NCBI GenBank assembly: GCA_934178475.1
Contig: CAKPQH010000003.1
Location: 62,001 to 126,000 of the forward strand
Direction of reading: 5' to 3'
Origin: an uncultured Clostridia bacterium
Lineage (GTDB): Bacteria; Bacillota; Clostridia; TANB77; CAG-508
Length of the DNA stretch: 64,000 nt
Below are positions 1-8,454 of the stretch, piece after piece. A program made the translations under genes and the position numbers. How positions within the stretch are numbered: position 1 is the stretch's first letter; each line of letters opens with the position of its first letter. Under the pieces are notes generated by a model. That model saw only the letters and a program-made list of their open reading frames with translations. It did not search any database and was not told the origin of the DNA.

Positions 1-1
1 T

Positions 2-382
2 GTTAATATATTTTCTAAAGAATATTTTCAAAATTTTTGTAATATAGTTCCGTTTTCTACAATTATTAATTTTTTTGATAAAAGTGCAAAAGGATATTTA
101 AATACTAGAATTTTAATAACAAATATTTTAGGCAATATATTGATATTTGCACCATATGGTTTCTTTTTGCCTACGATATTTGAGGATAAGTTTAAAAGTT
201 CGAAAAATTTTATTTTGGGAATGATTGTAATTGTTTTTGTTGTTGAGGTTGTTCAATTTTTAACAGGATTAGGTTCTTTTGATATTGATGATATAATTTT
301 AAATACTTTAGGCGCAGTTATGGTATTTTTAATCTTTAAAGTAGAAAAGATTAATATATTTATTAAAGATATTTGTAAATAG
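2..382 (+). CDS. VanZ-like family protein, 5' end outside the window
   Basis: The reading frame is open from base 2, so the start lies before the window; a TTG at 140 is an internal codon and not the start. The visible part reads VPFSTIINFF, then NILGNILIFAPYGFFLPTIF, then a second membrane segment with EVVQFLTGLGSFDIDDIILNTLGA. This order (PF-x-T, LGN-x-x-x-FxP-x-G, E-x-x-Q, D-x-DD-x-x-x-N-x-x-G) is the VanZ-like signature. VanZ relatives are small integral membrane proteins linked in some cases to teicoplanin tolerance; the role here is unknown. A hairpin terminator follows directly. Confidence 0.8.
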   Translation, partial: VNIFSKEYFQNFCNIVPFSTIINFFDKSAKGYLNTRILITNILGNILIFAPYGFFLPTIFEDKFKSSKNFILGMIVIVFVVEVVQFLTGLGSFDIDDIILNTLGAVMVFLIFKVEKINIFIKDICK

Positions 383-386
383 AAAG

Positions 387-425
387 AAAGAGCAAGAAAT
401 TTTAATTTCAAGCTCTTTTTTTTTT
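387..425. terminator. Bidirectional terminator between the VanZ-like gene and xpt
   Basis: Stem AAAGAGC/GCTCTTT with an inner GAAATT/AATTTC stem and a 2-base loop, followed by a long T run on the plus strand. It lies between two convergent genes and its 3' edge touches the xpt stop codon. Confidence 0.75.
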
Positions 426-996
426 AATCTATGAATTCTATTTTTTCTTTAGACATGTGTTTTATTCTAGCAAGAGAGTAAACATCATATCCAAGCGAAT
501 CTAATTTTTGTCTTCCTGGTTGAAATGATTTTTCAATAACTATACCAATACCTGATACAGATGCATTTGCTTGATTTACTAAATTTATAGCTCCTAAGGA
601 TGCTTTTCCATTAGCTAGGAAATCATCTATTATTAATATATTGTCGTTTTCTGATATATATTTTTTAGAAAGTGTTAAATTGTATTCGGTGTTTTTAGTA
701 AATGATTTTACTTTTGTTTGATAAAAGTCACTTTTTAATATTTGAGATGTTTGCTTTTTTAATATAACAAGAGGTACATTTAATTCTAAAGCTGTCATAA
801 GAGCTGGCGCAATTCCAGAACTTTCAATTGTAAATACTTTTGTTATTTTTTTGCTTTTAAAGTATTTTGCAAATTCAAATCCTATTTCTTTCATCAAGAA
901 TGGGTCTACTTGGTGATTTAAAAAGCTATCTACTTTTAATATATTTTCACTTAGTATGATTCCATCTTTCTTTATTTTTTCTTTTAATAATTCCAT
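424..996 (-). CDS. xpt: Xanthine phosphoribosyltransferase
   Basis: Converts xanthine and PRPP to XMP in purine salvage. The 190-residue product matches Xpt: MELLKEKIKKDGIIL at the start, NHQVDP early, the PRPP-binding loop ILIIDDFLANGKA, and VIEKSFQPGR near the C-terminus. The ATG at 996 was chosen over an upstream ATG because TGGAGGT lies just before it and the family begins MELL/MEAL. A promoter with a 16-base spacer sits 50 bases upstream. No purine riboswitch fits in the roughly 100-base gap to the divergent rdgB, which differs from the regulation known in Bacillus. Confidence 0.95.
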   Translation of the reverse strand: MELLKEKIKKDGIILSENILKVDSFLNHQVDPFLMKEIGFEFAKYFKSKKITKVFTIESSGIAPALMTALELNVPLVILKKQTSQILKSDFYQTKVKSFTKNTEYNLTLSKKYISENDNILIIDDFLANGKASLGAINLVNQANASVSGIGIVIEKSFQPGRQKLDSLGYDVYSLARIKHMSKEKIEFID

Positions 997-1024
997 GATA
1001 ACCTCCATATAAAATAATAACATT

Positions 1025-1052
1025 ATTATACAATAAAAGACAAAAATATCAA
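1025..1052 (-). promoter_or_regulatory. Promoter of xpt
   Basis: On the minus strand TTGATA (1047-1052) and TATAAT (1025-1030) are separated by 16 bases, a near-consensus sigma-A promoter. Confidence 0.6.
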
Positions 1053-1061
1053 TAAATATAT

Positions 1062-1090
1062 TTGTAAAATTTGATTTTTTTTGATAAAAT
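1062..1090 (+). promoter_or_regulatory. Promoter of rdgB-maf
   Basis: TTGTAA (1062-1067), 17-base spacer, TAAAAT (1085-1090), 22 bases before the rdgB start and divergent from the xpt promoter. Confidence 0.55.
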
Positions 1091-1112
1091 GATTTAGGAA
1101 AAGAGGAAGAAA

Positions 1113-1703
1113 ATGAAAAAAGAAATTATAATAGCTTCAAACAATGAAGGAAAAATAAAAGAAGTTCAGCAAATACTAGAAGAATACAATGTGATACCAA
1201 TGAAAAGCTTAGGAATAGAAGTAGAAGTGGACGAAGACCAAGAAACTTTTAGTGGTAATGCGATAAGAAAAGCAGAGACTATAGCGAATTTCTTAGAGGG
1301 AAAAGTATGTTTAGCAGACGATTCTGGAATAGAAATTGAGTTTTTAAATGGACTCCCTGGAGTACATACTAAAAGATGGTTTAAAGGAACAAATAGAGAA
1401 AGAAATTTGGCTATTTTAGAGAAATTAAAAGGCGTAGAAAAGAAAAATCGAAAGGTAAGAGTTGTTACTGCTATTGCAATGTCAAATGGAAAAAATACAA
1501 TTTGTGCAGAAGGAGTTATTAAAGGTTATGTTGCAGAAAGTCCAAAAGGAGAAAATGGATTTGGATTTGATGAAATCATTGAGTTAGAAAATGGAAAGAC
1601 ATTAGCTGAATTGTCAAAAAAAGAAAAAAATGAAATAAGTTCGAGAAAAAAGGCATTGATTCTTTTAAAAGAAAAATTGTTTGAAAACAATATTGAGTTT
1701 TAA
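1113..1703 (+). CDS. rdgB: Non-canonical purine NTP pyrophosphatase (RdgB/HAM1)
   Basis: Hydrolyses ITP, dITP and XTP to monophosphates, keeping deaminated purines out of nucleic acids. At 196 residues it is of normal family length. Visible motifs are the N-terminal ASNNEGKIKE, the metal-binding LADDSGIEI, LPGVHTKRW, the substrate pocket ENGFGFDEI and the C-terminal SSRKKAL. A GGAAGA-type ribosome site precedes the ATG. It is followed 19 bases later by maf, a second house-cleaning nucleotide pyrophosphatase, so the two are probably co-transcribed. Confidence 0.95.
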   Translation: MKKEIIIASNNEGKIKEVQQILEEYNVIPMKSLGIEVEVDEDQETFSGNAIRKAETIANFLEGKVCLADDSGIEIEFLNGLPGVHTKRWFKGTNRERNLAILEKLKGVEKKNRKVRVVTAIAMSNGKNTICAEGVIKGYVAESPKGENGFGFDEIIELENGKTLAELSKKEKNEISSRKKALILLKEKLFENNIEF

Positions 1704-1722
1704 ATAGACGGAGGAGATAGAA

Positions 1723-2301
1723 ATGAATTTTATATTAGCATCAAATTCACCAAGAAGAAAAGAATTATTAGGAATGATTGTACATAGTTTTGACGTTATA
1801 CCTAGCGAAACTTCCGAAACATTAAGAGAAGGATTAAATGTTTATGAGCAAGCTACATATTTATCTTATATAAAAGCAAAAGATGTATATGATAGAACAA
1901 CTGGTGATAGAATAGTTATAGGTTCTGATACAATGGTTGTAAAAAATAATAAAATATTTGGAAAACCTAAGAATGAAGAAGATGCAAAACATATGATAAA
2001 AGAGTTGTTAGAAGGCGATAAGACACATAGTATTATAACTGGACTTAGTATACTTATATCTGAAAATGGTGAATATAAAGAATATAAGACTTTCGACAAG
2101 GCTAAAGTTTTTTTGAAAGATATCTCAGATGAAGAAATTGATAAATGGATTAAAACCGGTAAAGCTATGGATAAAGCTGGAGCATATGGAATACAGAATG
2201 AATTTTGCGTTTTTGTAGAAAAAATAGAAGGAAATTATACAAGTATAGTTGGAATGCCTATTCATAAAGTCTATGATATTATAAAAAAATATATAGATTA
2301 A
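1723..2301 (+). CDS. maf: Maf-family nucleotide pyrophosphatase
   Basis: Maf proteins hydrolyse non-canonical or modified nucleoside triphosphates such as dTTP/UTP analogues. The 192-residue sequence starts FILASNSPRRKELLGMI, the hallmark phosphate-binding segment, and contains IGSDTMVVKNNKIFGKP with the conserved Asp and the late segment DKAGAYGIQ. GGAGGAG lies at the right distance before the ATG. It forms a two-gene unit with rdgB and ends at a strong bidirectional terminator. Confidence 0.95.
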   Translation: MNFILASNSPRRKELLGMIVHSFDVIPSETSETLREGLNVYEQATYLSYIKAKDVYDRTTGDRIVIGSDTMVVKNNKIFGKPKNEEDAKHMIKELLEGDKTHSIITGLSILISENGEYKEYKTFDKAKVFLKDISDEEIDKWIKTGKAMDKAGAYGIQNEFCVFVEKIEGNYTSIVGMPIHKVYDIIKKYID

Positions 2302-2307
2302 TATAGT

Positions 2308-2341
2308 AAAAAACAAGGTATATAATATTACCTTGTTTTTT
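2308..2341. terminator. Bidirectional terminator between maf and the Crp/Fnr gene
   Basis: A perfect 13-bp stem, AAAAAACAAGGTA against TACCTTGTTTTTT, with T runs on both strands, between convergent genes. Confidence 0.85.
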
Positions 2342-2972
2342 AGCTATAGAGTAGAGTTATTTTATTACCTTTTTTTTGTATAATTCCATCATCTTTAAGA
2401 TGTGAAAGTTCTCTCATCATTGCACTTCTATCAACACTTAAGTAATCAGCTAAATCTGTCATTGAACATGGCATAGTAAATGTTCTACGAACTTTCATGT
2501 TTGCTTGAGTGTCAAAGAAAGATAGTAATTTGTCTCTAATATTTTTTTTGGTTAGAAGTTCTATTCTTGTATTTAGATTAATAATTGTATCTAATAATAA
2601 TAAAGGAAAATTCTTAGAAAGTTCTTTATGAAATTGACAATTTGATTTGCATTTTTTCATTATGTCATTATATCTAAAAAATAAAATTTCACAATCTTTT
2701 CTGGCTACAACAAATAATTCATTATTTGTGTTTGTGGGATAAAGTGCTTCACCAAAAATTTCATTTTCGGAAAAATTACCAATTATTGTTTTGTTACCAT
2801 TATAATCATATCTGATTAAATCTGCTGCACCTTTAAGTACAATACATATTTGATTACGTTTTTCTATATATGTTGTAATAGTTTCTCCTTTTGAAAACTT
2901 TTTTAGATTACATTTATTACAACAAGAATTAAAAGATAGAAAAAAATTTGTTTTATCAAAATCACTATTCAT
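2340..2972 (-). CDS. Crp/Fnr-family regulator with clustered cysteines
   Basis: A 210-residue regulator with a cyclic-nucleotide-binding-type beta-roll (VLKGAADLIRYD, NFSENEIFGEA), a long dimer helix and a C-terminal winged helix (MTDLADYLSVDRSAMMRELS). The start at 2972 is set by AAGGAGG eight bases upstream; the longer reading frame has no ribosome site. Cysteines at residues 17, 18 and 21 (SCCNKC) and a CKSNC motif further on could hold an iron-sulfur cluster or act as thiols, as in Fnr, although the spacing is not that of E. coli Fnr. Its divergence from nrdD suggests control of anaerobic deoxynucleotide synthesis; this is inference. Confidence 0.88.
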   Translation of the reverse strand: MNSDFDKTNFFLSFNSCCNKCNLKKFSKGETITTYIEKRNQICIVLKGAADLIRYDYNGNKTIIGNFSENEIFGEALYPTNTNNELFVVARKDCEILFFRYNDIMKKCKSNCQFHKELSKNFPLLLLDTIINLNTRIELLTKKNIRDKLLSFFDTQANMKVRRTFTMPCSMTDLADYLSVDRSAMMRELSHLKDDGIIQKKGNKITLLYS

Positions 2973-3011
2973 AAGTTTTTCCTCCTTTGTGTAAAAATAT
3001 ATCATAAAAAA

Positions 3012-3025
3012 GTTGCAGATGCAAC
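3012..3025. promoter_or_regulatory. Candidate Crp/Fnr operator
   Basis: The palindrome GTTGC-AGAT-GCAAC lies in the 109-base gap between the divergent Crp/Fnr gene and nrdD. Two short half-sites four bases apart are typical of Crp/Fnr targets. Its centre (3018.5) is about 41 bases before the start point predicted from the nrdD -10 box. Confidence 0.6.
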
Positions 3026-3046
3026 AGAATTTTGAGATTTTAATAA

Positions 3047-3052
3047 TATAAT
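3047..3052 (+). promoter_or_regulatory. -10 box of nrdD
   Basis: A consensus TATAAT. The -35 position (3024-3029, acagaa) is poor, which fits an activator-dependent promoter using the palindrome at 3012-3025. Confidence 0.5.
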
Positions 3053-3081
3053 GATAAAAAACGATCAATGGAGGTCGAAAA

Positions 3082-5208
3082 ATGAAGGTTATAAAAAGAG
3101 ATGGAAGAATAGTAGATTATGATAAAAATAAAATTGAAGTTGCAATTGAAAAAGCAAATGGAGAAGTAAAAGGAAATGGTAAGGCAACTAAACAAGATAT
3201 AAAAAAGGTAGTAAAGTACATAGAAGATTTAGATAAAAAAAGGATGCTTGTAGAAGATATACAAGATGTTATTGAAGAGAAATTGATGGAACTTGGAAAA
3301 TATGAACTTGCAAAGAAATATATAGTTTATAGATATACAAGAGCTTTAGTTAGAAAAAGCAATACAACAGATGAATCAATTTTGGGATTGATAAGAAATG
3401 ATAATAAAGAATTGGCAGAGGAAAATTCAAATAAAAATACTGTTTTAGCTTCAACTCAAAGGGATTATATAGCAGGAGAGGTTTCAAGAGATTTAACAAG
3501 AAGACTTCTTCTTCCTGAAAAACTATCTAAAGCAAATGATGAAGGAGTTCTTCATTTTCACGATGCGGATTATTTTGTTCAACCAATATTTAATTGCTGT
3601 TTAATTAATATAGGTGATATGTTAGACAATGGGACAGTTATGAATGGAAAAATGATAGAAAGTCCTAAAAGTTTTCAGGTTGCATGTATTGTTATGACTC
3701 AAATTATAGCGACAGTTGCAAGTAACCAATATGGAGGGCAGTCTGTAGATTTAAAACATTTAGGAAAATACTTAAGAAAAAGTAAAGAGAAATTTTATGA
3801 TGAAATTAAGAATGAATGTGGGAAAGAATTAAAAGAAGAGACTATTAATAAACTTGTAAATGAAAGATTAAAAACAGAACTTAAATCAGGAGTACAAACT
3901 ATACAGTATCAAATAAATACATTAATGACAACAAATGGGCAAGCACCTTTTGTTACTCTATTTTTACATATAGACGAAGATGATGAATATGTGAAAGAAA
4001 ACGCTATGATAATTGAAGAAGTTTTGAAACAAAGATATGAAGGAGTAAAGAATGAAGCAGGTATTTATACCACACCAGCTTTTCCAAAACTTGTTTATGT
4101 ATTAGATGAATGTAATTGTTTAAAAGGTGGAAAATATGATTATTTAACAAAATTAGCGGTTAAATGTTCTTCGAAGAGAATGTATCCTGATTATATTTCA
4201 GCTAAAAAGATGAGAGAAAATTATGAAGGTAATGTTTTTAGTCCAATGGGATGCAGAAGTTTTCTTTCTCCGTGGAAAGATGAAAATGGAAAATATAAAT
4301 TTGAGGGAAGGTTTAATCAAGGTGTTGTAAGTATAAATTTACCTCAAATAGGTATAGTAGCAGATGGAGATGAAGAAGTTTTTTGGAAAGAATTAGATGA
4401 AAGATTAGAGCTTTGCAAAGAGGCTTTAATGTGTAGACATTATGCTTTACTTGGAACTTTAGCTGATATAAGTCCTATACATTGGGAATATGGTGCAATT
4501 GCTAGATTAAAACAAGGCGAAAAAATTGATAAATTGCTATATGGTGGATATTCAACAATATCACTTGGATATATTGGAATATATGAAGTAACTAAATTGA
4601 TGACTGGCGAATCACATACAACACAAAAGGGACATGATTTTGCAGTTAAATTAATGAAATATTTAAGAGATACTACTATAAGATGGAAAAAGGAAACAAA
4701 CATTGGATTTGCATTATATGGAACACCAGCAGAAAGTTTATGTTATAAATTTGCTCAAATAGATAAAGAGAGATTTGGAACAATTAAAGATGTGACTGAT
4801 AAAGGATTTTATACTAATTCATATCATGTTGACGTAAGAGAAAATATAAATGCTTTTGATAAATTAAAATTTGAAAGTGAATTTCAACAATTATCAACAG
4901 GAGGAGCAATTTCTTATGTTGAGATTCCAAATATGGAGAAAAATCTTTTAGCTTTAGAACAACTTGTTAAATATATTTATGATAATATTCAATATGCAGA
5001 GTTTAATACTAAATCTGATTATTGCCATGAATGCGGTTTTAGTGGAGAGATAATAATTAATAATAATAATGAATGGGAATGTCCACAATGTGGAAATAAG
5101 GATAGAAATAAATTAACTGTAGTTCGTCGTACATGTGGATATCTAGGAGAAAATTTTTGGAATACTGGTAAAACAAAAGAAATTAAGGCTAGAGTATTAC
5201 ATTTATAA
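3082..5208 (+). CDS. nrdD: Anaerobic (class III) ribonucleoside-triphosphate reductase
   Basis: Reduces ribonucleoside triphosphates to deoxy forms without oxygen by a glycyl radical. The 708 residues begin with an ATP-cone (MKVIKRDGRIVDYDKNKI to about residue 95), continue with the PFL-like barrel (LHFHDADYF, FSPMGCRSFLSPW, NQGVVSINLPQ) and end with a zinc site (CHECGF and CPQCGN) and the radical loop RRTCGYLGEN. GGAGG precedes the ATG. No nrdG activase gene lies next to it or elsewhere in the window, although the enzyme needs one. Confidence 0.97.
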   Translation: MKVIKRDGRIVDYDKNKIEVAIEKANGEVKGNGKATKQDIKKVVKYIEDLDKKRMLVEDIQDVIEEKLMELGKYELAKKYIVYRYTRALVRKSNTTDESILGLIRNDNKELAEENSNKNTVLASTQRDYIAGEVSRDLTRRLLLPEKLSKANDEGVLHFHDADYFVQPIFNCCLINIGDMLDNGTVMNGKMIESPKSFQVACIVMTQIIATVASNQYGGQSVDLKHLGKYLRKSKEKFYDEIKNECGKELKEETINKLVNERLKTELKSGVQTIQYQINTLMTTNGQAPFVTLFLHIDEDDEYVKENAMIIEEVLKQRYEGVKNEAGIYTTPAFPKLVYVLDECNCLKGGKYDYLTKLAVKCSSKRMYPDYISAKKMRENYEGNVFSPMGCRSFLSPWKDENGKYKFEGRFNQGVVSINLPQIGIVADGDEEVFWKELDERLELCKEALMCRHYALLGTLADISPIHWEYGAIARLKQGEKIDKLLYGGYSTISLGYIGIYEVTKLMTGESHTTQKGHDFAVKLMKYLRDTTIRWKKETNIGFALYGTPAESLCYKFAQIDKERFGTIKDVTDKGFYTNSYHVDVRENINAFDKLKFESEFQQLSTGGAISYVEIPNMEKNLLALEQLVKYIYDNIQYAEFNTKSDYCHECGFSGEIIINNNNEWECPQCGNKDRNKLTVVRRTCGYLGENFWNTGKTKEIKARVLHL

Positions 5209-5218
5209 TTATTATGAG

Positions 5219-5253
5219 GGATTATTCTAAGTTAAAGAGTAATCCTTAATTTT
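5219..5253 (+). terminator. Likely terminator after nrdD
   Basis: GGATTATTC pairs with GAGTAATCC (one G-U pair) over a 9-base loop, followed by TTAATTTT. Confidence 0.55.
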
Positions 5254-5269
5254 ATAGAGGAGAAGATAT

Positions 5270-5896
5270 ATGGAGTTTATAACTATTGAAAATAATACTG
5301 ATGCAATTGTTACAGAGAAAAAGTCAAAGTTTATAGCTAATTTAATATATGTACAAAATAAAAAAGAGGCAGAGGAAAAAATAAAGGAAATAAAGAAAAA
5401 GTACTTTGATGCTAGACATAATTGTAGTGCATATAGAGTAATTGAAGATGGGGCAATTTATGAGAAATCTAGTGATGATGGTGAACCATCAGGAACAGCA
5501 GGAGCACCAATGTTAAGTATTTTACAAAAAAATAATTTGTGTAATGTATTAGTTGTTGTCACAAGATATTTTGGGGGAATTCTACTGGGAACAGGAGGAT
5601 TGGTTAGATGCTATTCTCAAAGTGCGATTGATGCTATTGATAAATCTGTAAAACTTAAAATGTGTGAAGGAACAGAATATGAAGTTAAGATAAAATATGA
5701 AGAAATAGAAAATTTTAAATATTTTTGTAATAAAAGAGATATTTCAATAATAAATATTGATTATGGTGAAAATATAATTTGTAATATTGAATTAGAAAAT
5801 GAAAATAAAGAAAATTTTATAGAGGATATACAAGAACAAAAAGTTAAAGTCTTAGAAAATAAAGAACTTTGCCAAAGATTAATAAAGAAAAAATAA
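5270..5896 (+). CDS. YigZ/IMPACT-family protein
   Basis: A 208-residue member of the UPF0029/IMPACT family. The N-terminal domain shows KKSKFIA, the conserved KKYFDARHNCSAYR, SDDGEPSGTAGAPML and VVVTRYFGGILLGTGGLVR, all family hallmarks; the weaker C-terminal part fits the DUF1949 ferredoxin-like fold. Eukaryotic IMPACT regulates translation through GCN1/GCN2, while the bacterial role is unsettled. Start ATG with GAGGAG upstream. It stands alone between the nrdD terminator and spo0A. Confidence 0.92.
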   Translation: MEFITIENNTDAIVTEKKSKFIANLIYVQNKKEAEEKIKEIKKKYFDARHNCSAYRVIEDGAIYEKSSDDGEPSGTAGAPMLSILQKNNLCNVLVVVTRYFGGILLGTGGLVRCYSQSAIDAIDKSVKLKMCEGTEYEVKIKYEEIENFKYFCNKRDISIINIDYGENIICNIELENENKENFIEDIQEQKVKVLENKELCQRLIKKK

Positions 5897-5923
5897 AAAA
5901 ATGGAAAAAATTACCAAAAAGTA

Positions 5924-5952
5924 TTGCTTTTTAATTTTTCTTGTTTTATAAT
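5924..5952 (+). promoter_or_regulatory. Promoter of spo0A
   Basis: TTGCTT (5924-5929), 17-base spacer, TATAAT (5947-5952), about 70 bases before the start codon. No clear 0A box was seen. Confidence 0.5.
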
Positions 5953-6023
5953 AAGAATTGTAAAAAATTTCCAGTTACATAAAATTGGATTTTACAAATA
6001 TATATTTTTAGGAGGATAAAGCT

Positions 6024-6833
6024 GTGAAAGAAAAAATTACAGTATTAATTGCAGATGACAACCAAGAATTTGGTAAAACACTAGCGACATATTTAGGAAA
6101 TCAAGAAGATATGGAGGTTGTAGCAATCGCAAAAGATGGTTTAGAAGCAATAGAAAAGGTAAAGGAAACATTGCCAGATGTAGCAATTTTAGATGTAATA
6201 ATGCCTCATTTAGATGGACTTGGAGTATTAGAAAGAATAAATAAAAGTAGTTTAGCTAAAAAACCAATTTGCATTATGTTATCAGCTGTTGGTCAAGACA
6301 AAATAACACAAAAAGCTATAAGTTTAGGAGCAGAATATTACATTATAAAACCTTTTGACATTGAACTATTAATTAAAAGAATTAAAGAGATTAAAAACTT
6401 TAAACCTAATCCACCTAGTTCTCTTAATAAAAATACGAATCAAAGAACTTACATAGATGTATCATCTAAAAATGGTGATAATGATTTAGAAATATTAGTT
6501 ACTAATATTATTCATGAAGTTGGAGTGCCAGCACATATAAAAGGATATCAATATTTGAGAGAAGCTATTATGATGGTTGTAAATGATATTGATGTAATAA
6601 ATCAAATTACAAAGAGTTTATATCCACAAATAGCAAGTAAATTTGGTACTACTTCAAGTAGAGTTGAGCGTGCTATAAGACATGCAATAGAAGTCGCATG
6701 GAGTAGAGGAGAAACAACTGTTATGGAAAATATATTTGGATATACAGTTTCTGCTGCTAAAGGAAAACCTACTAACTCAGAATTTATTGCAATGATAGCT
6801 GATAAATTAAGGTTAGAGCTTAAGAGTGCATAA
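6024..6833 (+). CDS. spo0A: Sporulation master response regulator Spo0A
   Basis: DNA-binding response regulator that commits cells to sporulation. The receiver domain (about 1-125) has the acidic pair D11/D12, phospho-acceptor D57 in AILDVIMP and IIKPF near residue 107. The effector domain holds the Spo0A-specific HEVGVPAHIKGYQYLREAI and the recognition region SKFGTTSSRVERAIRHAIEVAWSRG. The start is GTG with AGGAGG upstream. The usual neighbour spoIVB is absent. Together with the other sporulation genes here it indicates a sporulating lineage. Confidence 0.97.
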   Translation: MKEKITVLIADDNQEFGKTLATYLGNQEDMEVVAIAKDGLEAIEKVKETLPDVAILDVIMPHLDGLGVLERINKSSLAKKPICIMLSAVGQDKITQKAISLGAEYYIIKPFDIELLIKRIKEIKNFKPNPPSSLNKNTNQRTYIDVSSKNGDNDLEILVTNIIHEVGVPAHIKGYQYLREAIMMVVNDIDVINQITKSLYPQIASKFGTTSSRVERAIRHAIEVAWSRGETTVMENIFGYTVSAAKGKPTNSEFIAMIADKLRLELKSA

Positions 6834-6852
6834 ATTTGTTATAATAAAAATA

Positions 6853-6884
6853 AAAGGTACACAACATTGAGTGTATCTTTTATT
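6853..6884 (+). terminator. Terminator of spo0A
   Basis: AAAGGTACAC pairs with GTGTATCTTT (one G-U) over an 8-base loop, then TATT. Confidence 0.6.
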
Positions 6885-7147
6885 AAAATGAGAATAAATT
6901 TGTAAATTAAATAATGTTTAAGGAGAATATAAGAATAGATATATTCTCTTATTTGTTGCTTAGAAAAATTAGATTTTAAAAAGTTAATATTAATGACAGA
7001 AATAAAAGAAAAAATTTTGTAAAAAATGTAAAAATATTTATAAAAACTATTTACTTTTTTATTTAAGTTGTATAAAATATAAAAAGCGAATTTTGTAGAA
7101 AAATGAATATACACATAAGAAAATGTATTATTGAAGGGAGTAATAAG
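6885..7147 (+). promoter_or_regulatory. Spacer before the glycosyltransferase: second hairpin and promoter
   Basis: No gene is visible here. GAGAATATA (6923-6931) pairs perfectly with TATATTCTC (6940-6948), a second hairpin with a weak T run that may reinforce termination. A promoter TTTACT (7050-7055), 17 bases, TAAAAT (7073-7078) leads into the next gene. A minus-strand open frame across this stretch looks like AT-rich noise. Confidence 0.45.
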
Positions 7148-8440
7148 ATGAAAATCTTAATGTTAACATGGGAATATCCACCAAGAATAGTAGGAGGGAT
7201 AGCAAGAGTTGTAAATGATTTGTCTAAAAGATTAATTAAAGATGGACATGAAGTAACTGTAATTACATATAAGGAGGGAGATGCACCTTATTATGAATTA
7301 GATAAAGGAGTTAAAGTATATAGAGTAGATAACTTCATGATAAACCCAAATAATTTTATTGATTGGGTTATGCAAATGAATTTTAATATGATTTCTAAAG
7401 CAGCAGAAATAATTCAAAAAGAAGGTAAATTTGATGTTATACATGCACATGATTGGTTAGTAGGTTATGCTGCAAAAACATTAAAGCAATCTTTCGATAT
7501 ACCAATTGTTACAACAATTCATGCTACAGAAGCAGGAAGAAATAGTGGTATCCATGATGAGCAACAAAGATATATAAATGATACTGAATGGATGCTTACA
7601 TATGAATCTACAGAAGTAATAGTTAATAGTAATTATATGAAATGTGAACTTCAAAGATTATTTGGACTTCCATTTGAAAAAATAAATGTAGTGCACAATG
7701 GCGTAAATTTAACAAGCTATGCTGGAATAGAAAGAGACTATGAATTTAGAAGAAGATATGCAATGGATAATGAAAAAATCATTTTATTTATGGGTAGACT
7801 TGTTTATGAAAAAGGAGTTCAACATTTAATTGCTGCTATGCCTAAAATATTAGAAGGATATCATGATACTAAACTTGTAATTGCAGGAAGAGGTGGAATG
7901 ATAGATGAACTAAGACGTGAAGCAGATGCACTAGGATTAGGAAATAAGGTTTACTTTGCAGGATATATGAACAATAAAGATGTTGGAAAAATGTATAAAG
8001 CAGCTGATGTTGCAGTATTTCCAAGTACATATGAACCATTTGGAATAGTAGCATTAGAAGCTATGCTTGCTGAAATACCAGTAGTAGTTTCAGATATAGG
8101 AGGACTTAATGAAATAGTTCAACATAGAGAAAATGGAATGAAAACATATGCTGGAAATGCAAATTCAATAGCAGATGCAATTTTAGAAGTTTTATTTGAC
8201 AAACAATTATGTGCTAATATGACTAAAAAAGCAAAAGCTAAAGTTAGAGCAGAATATAATTGGAATAAAATAGCACAAGATACACATTTTATATATCAAA
8301 AAGCTATTTGTGAAACAATGGCAGAAAAACAACGTAAAGAAATTGAACAAGAAAAAACATCTAAAGTTAAGAAAGCAGCAAAAGCAACAGGAGAAATTAC
8401 AAGATTGCTTGACTTTAGAAAAAATCAAGCTTATGCTTAA
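7148..8440 (+). CDS. GT4-family glycosyltransferase (glycogen-synthase-like fold)
   Basis: A 430-residue GT-B enzyme. The N-terminal domain opens with MLTWEYPPRIVGGIARVV, the donor-loop motif shared by GT4 and glycogen/starch synthase relatives, followed by HAHDWL. The C-terminal domain has FMGRLVYEKGVQHLI, VIAGRGGM and the EPFGIVALEAM segment with the conserved E-x7-E pair. ATG 7148 was chosen because AAGGGAG precedes it. The C-terminal 45 residues are Lys-rich. The substrate cannot be read from sequence; a surface or storage polysaccharide is possible. ylbF follows 14 bases later. Confidence 0.9.
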   Translation: MKILMLTWEYPPRIVGGIARVVNDLSKRLIKDGHEVTVITYKEGDAPYYELDKGVKVYRVDNFMINPNNFIDWVMQMNFNMISKAAEIIQKEGKFDVIHAHDWLVGYAAKTLKQSFDIPIVTTIHATEAGRNSGIHDEQQRYINDTEWMLTYESTEVIVNSNYMKCELQRLFGLPFEKINVVHNGVNLTSYAGIERDYEFRRRYAMDNEKIILFMGRLVYEKGVQHLIAAMPKILEGYHDTKLVIAGRGGMIDELRREADALGLGNKVYFAGYMNNKDVGKMYKAADVAVFPSTYEPFGIVALEAMLAEIPVVVSDIGGLNEIVQHRENGMKTYAGNANSIADAILEVLFDKQLCANMTKKAKAKVRAEYNWNKIAQDTHFIYQKAICETMAEKQRKEIEQEKTSKVKKAAKATGEITRLLDFRKNQAYA

Positions 8441-8454
8441 GTTGGAGGCTATTT

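Noticed and set aside
997..1112. Purine riboswitch ahead of xpt
   Set aside because: The gap to the promoter is too short and neither the three-way-junction sequence nor its loops are present.
1866..2316. Two minus-strand open frames inside maf
   Set aside because: They lie opposite a well-supported gene, have no ribosome sites and show low-complexity Ser/Phe/Ile composition.
6839..7114. A 91-codon minus-strand frame in the spo0A downstream gap
   Set aside because: It spans two hairpins and a promoter and its translation is Ile/Tyr/Phe/Lys noise typical of AT-rich DNA.
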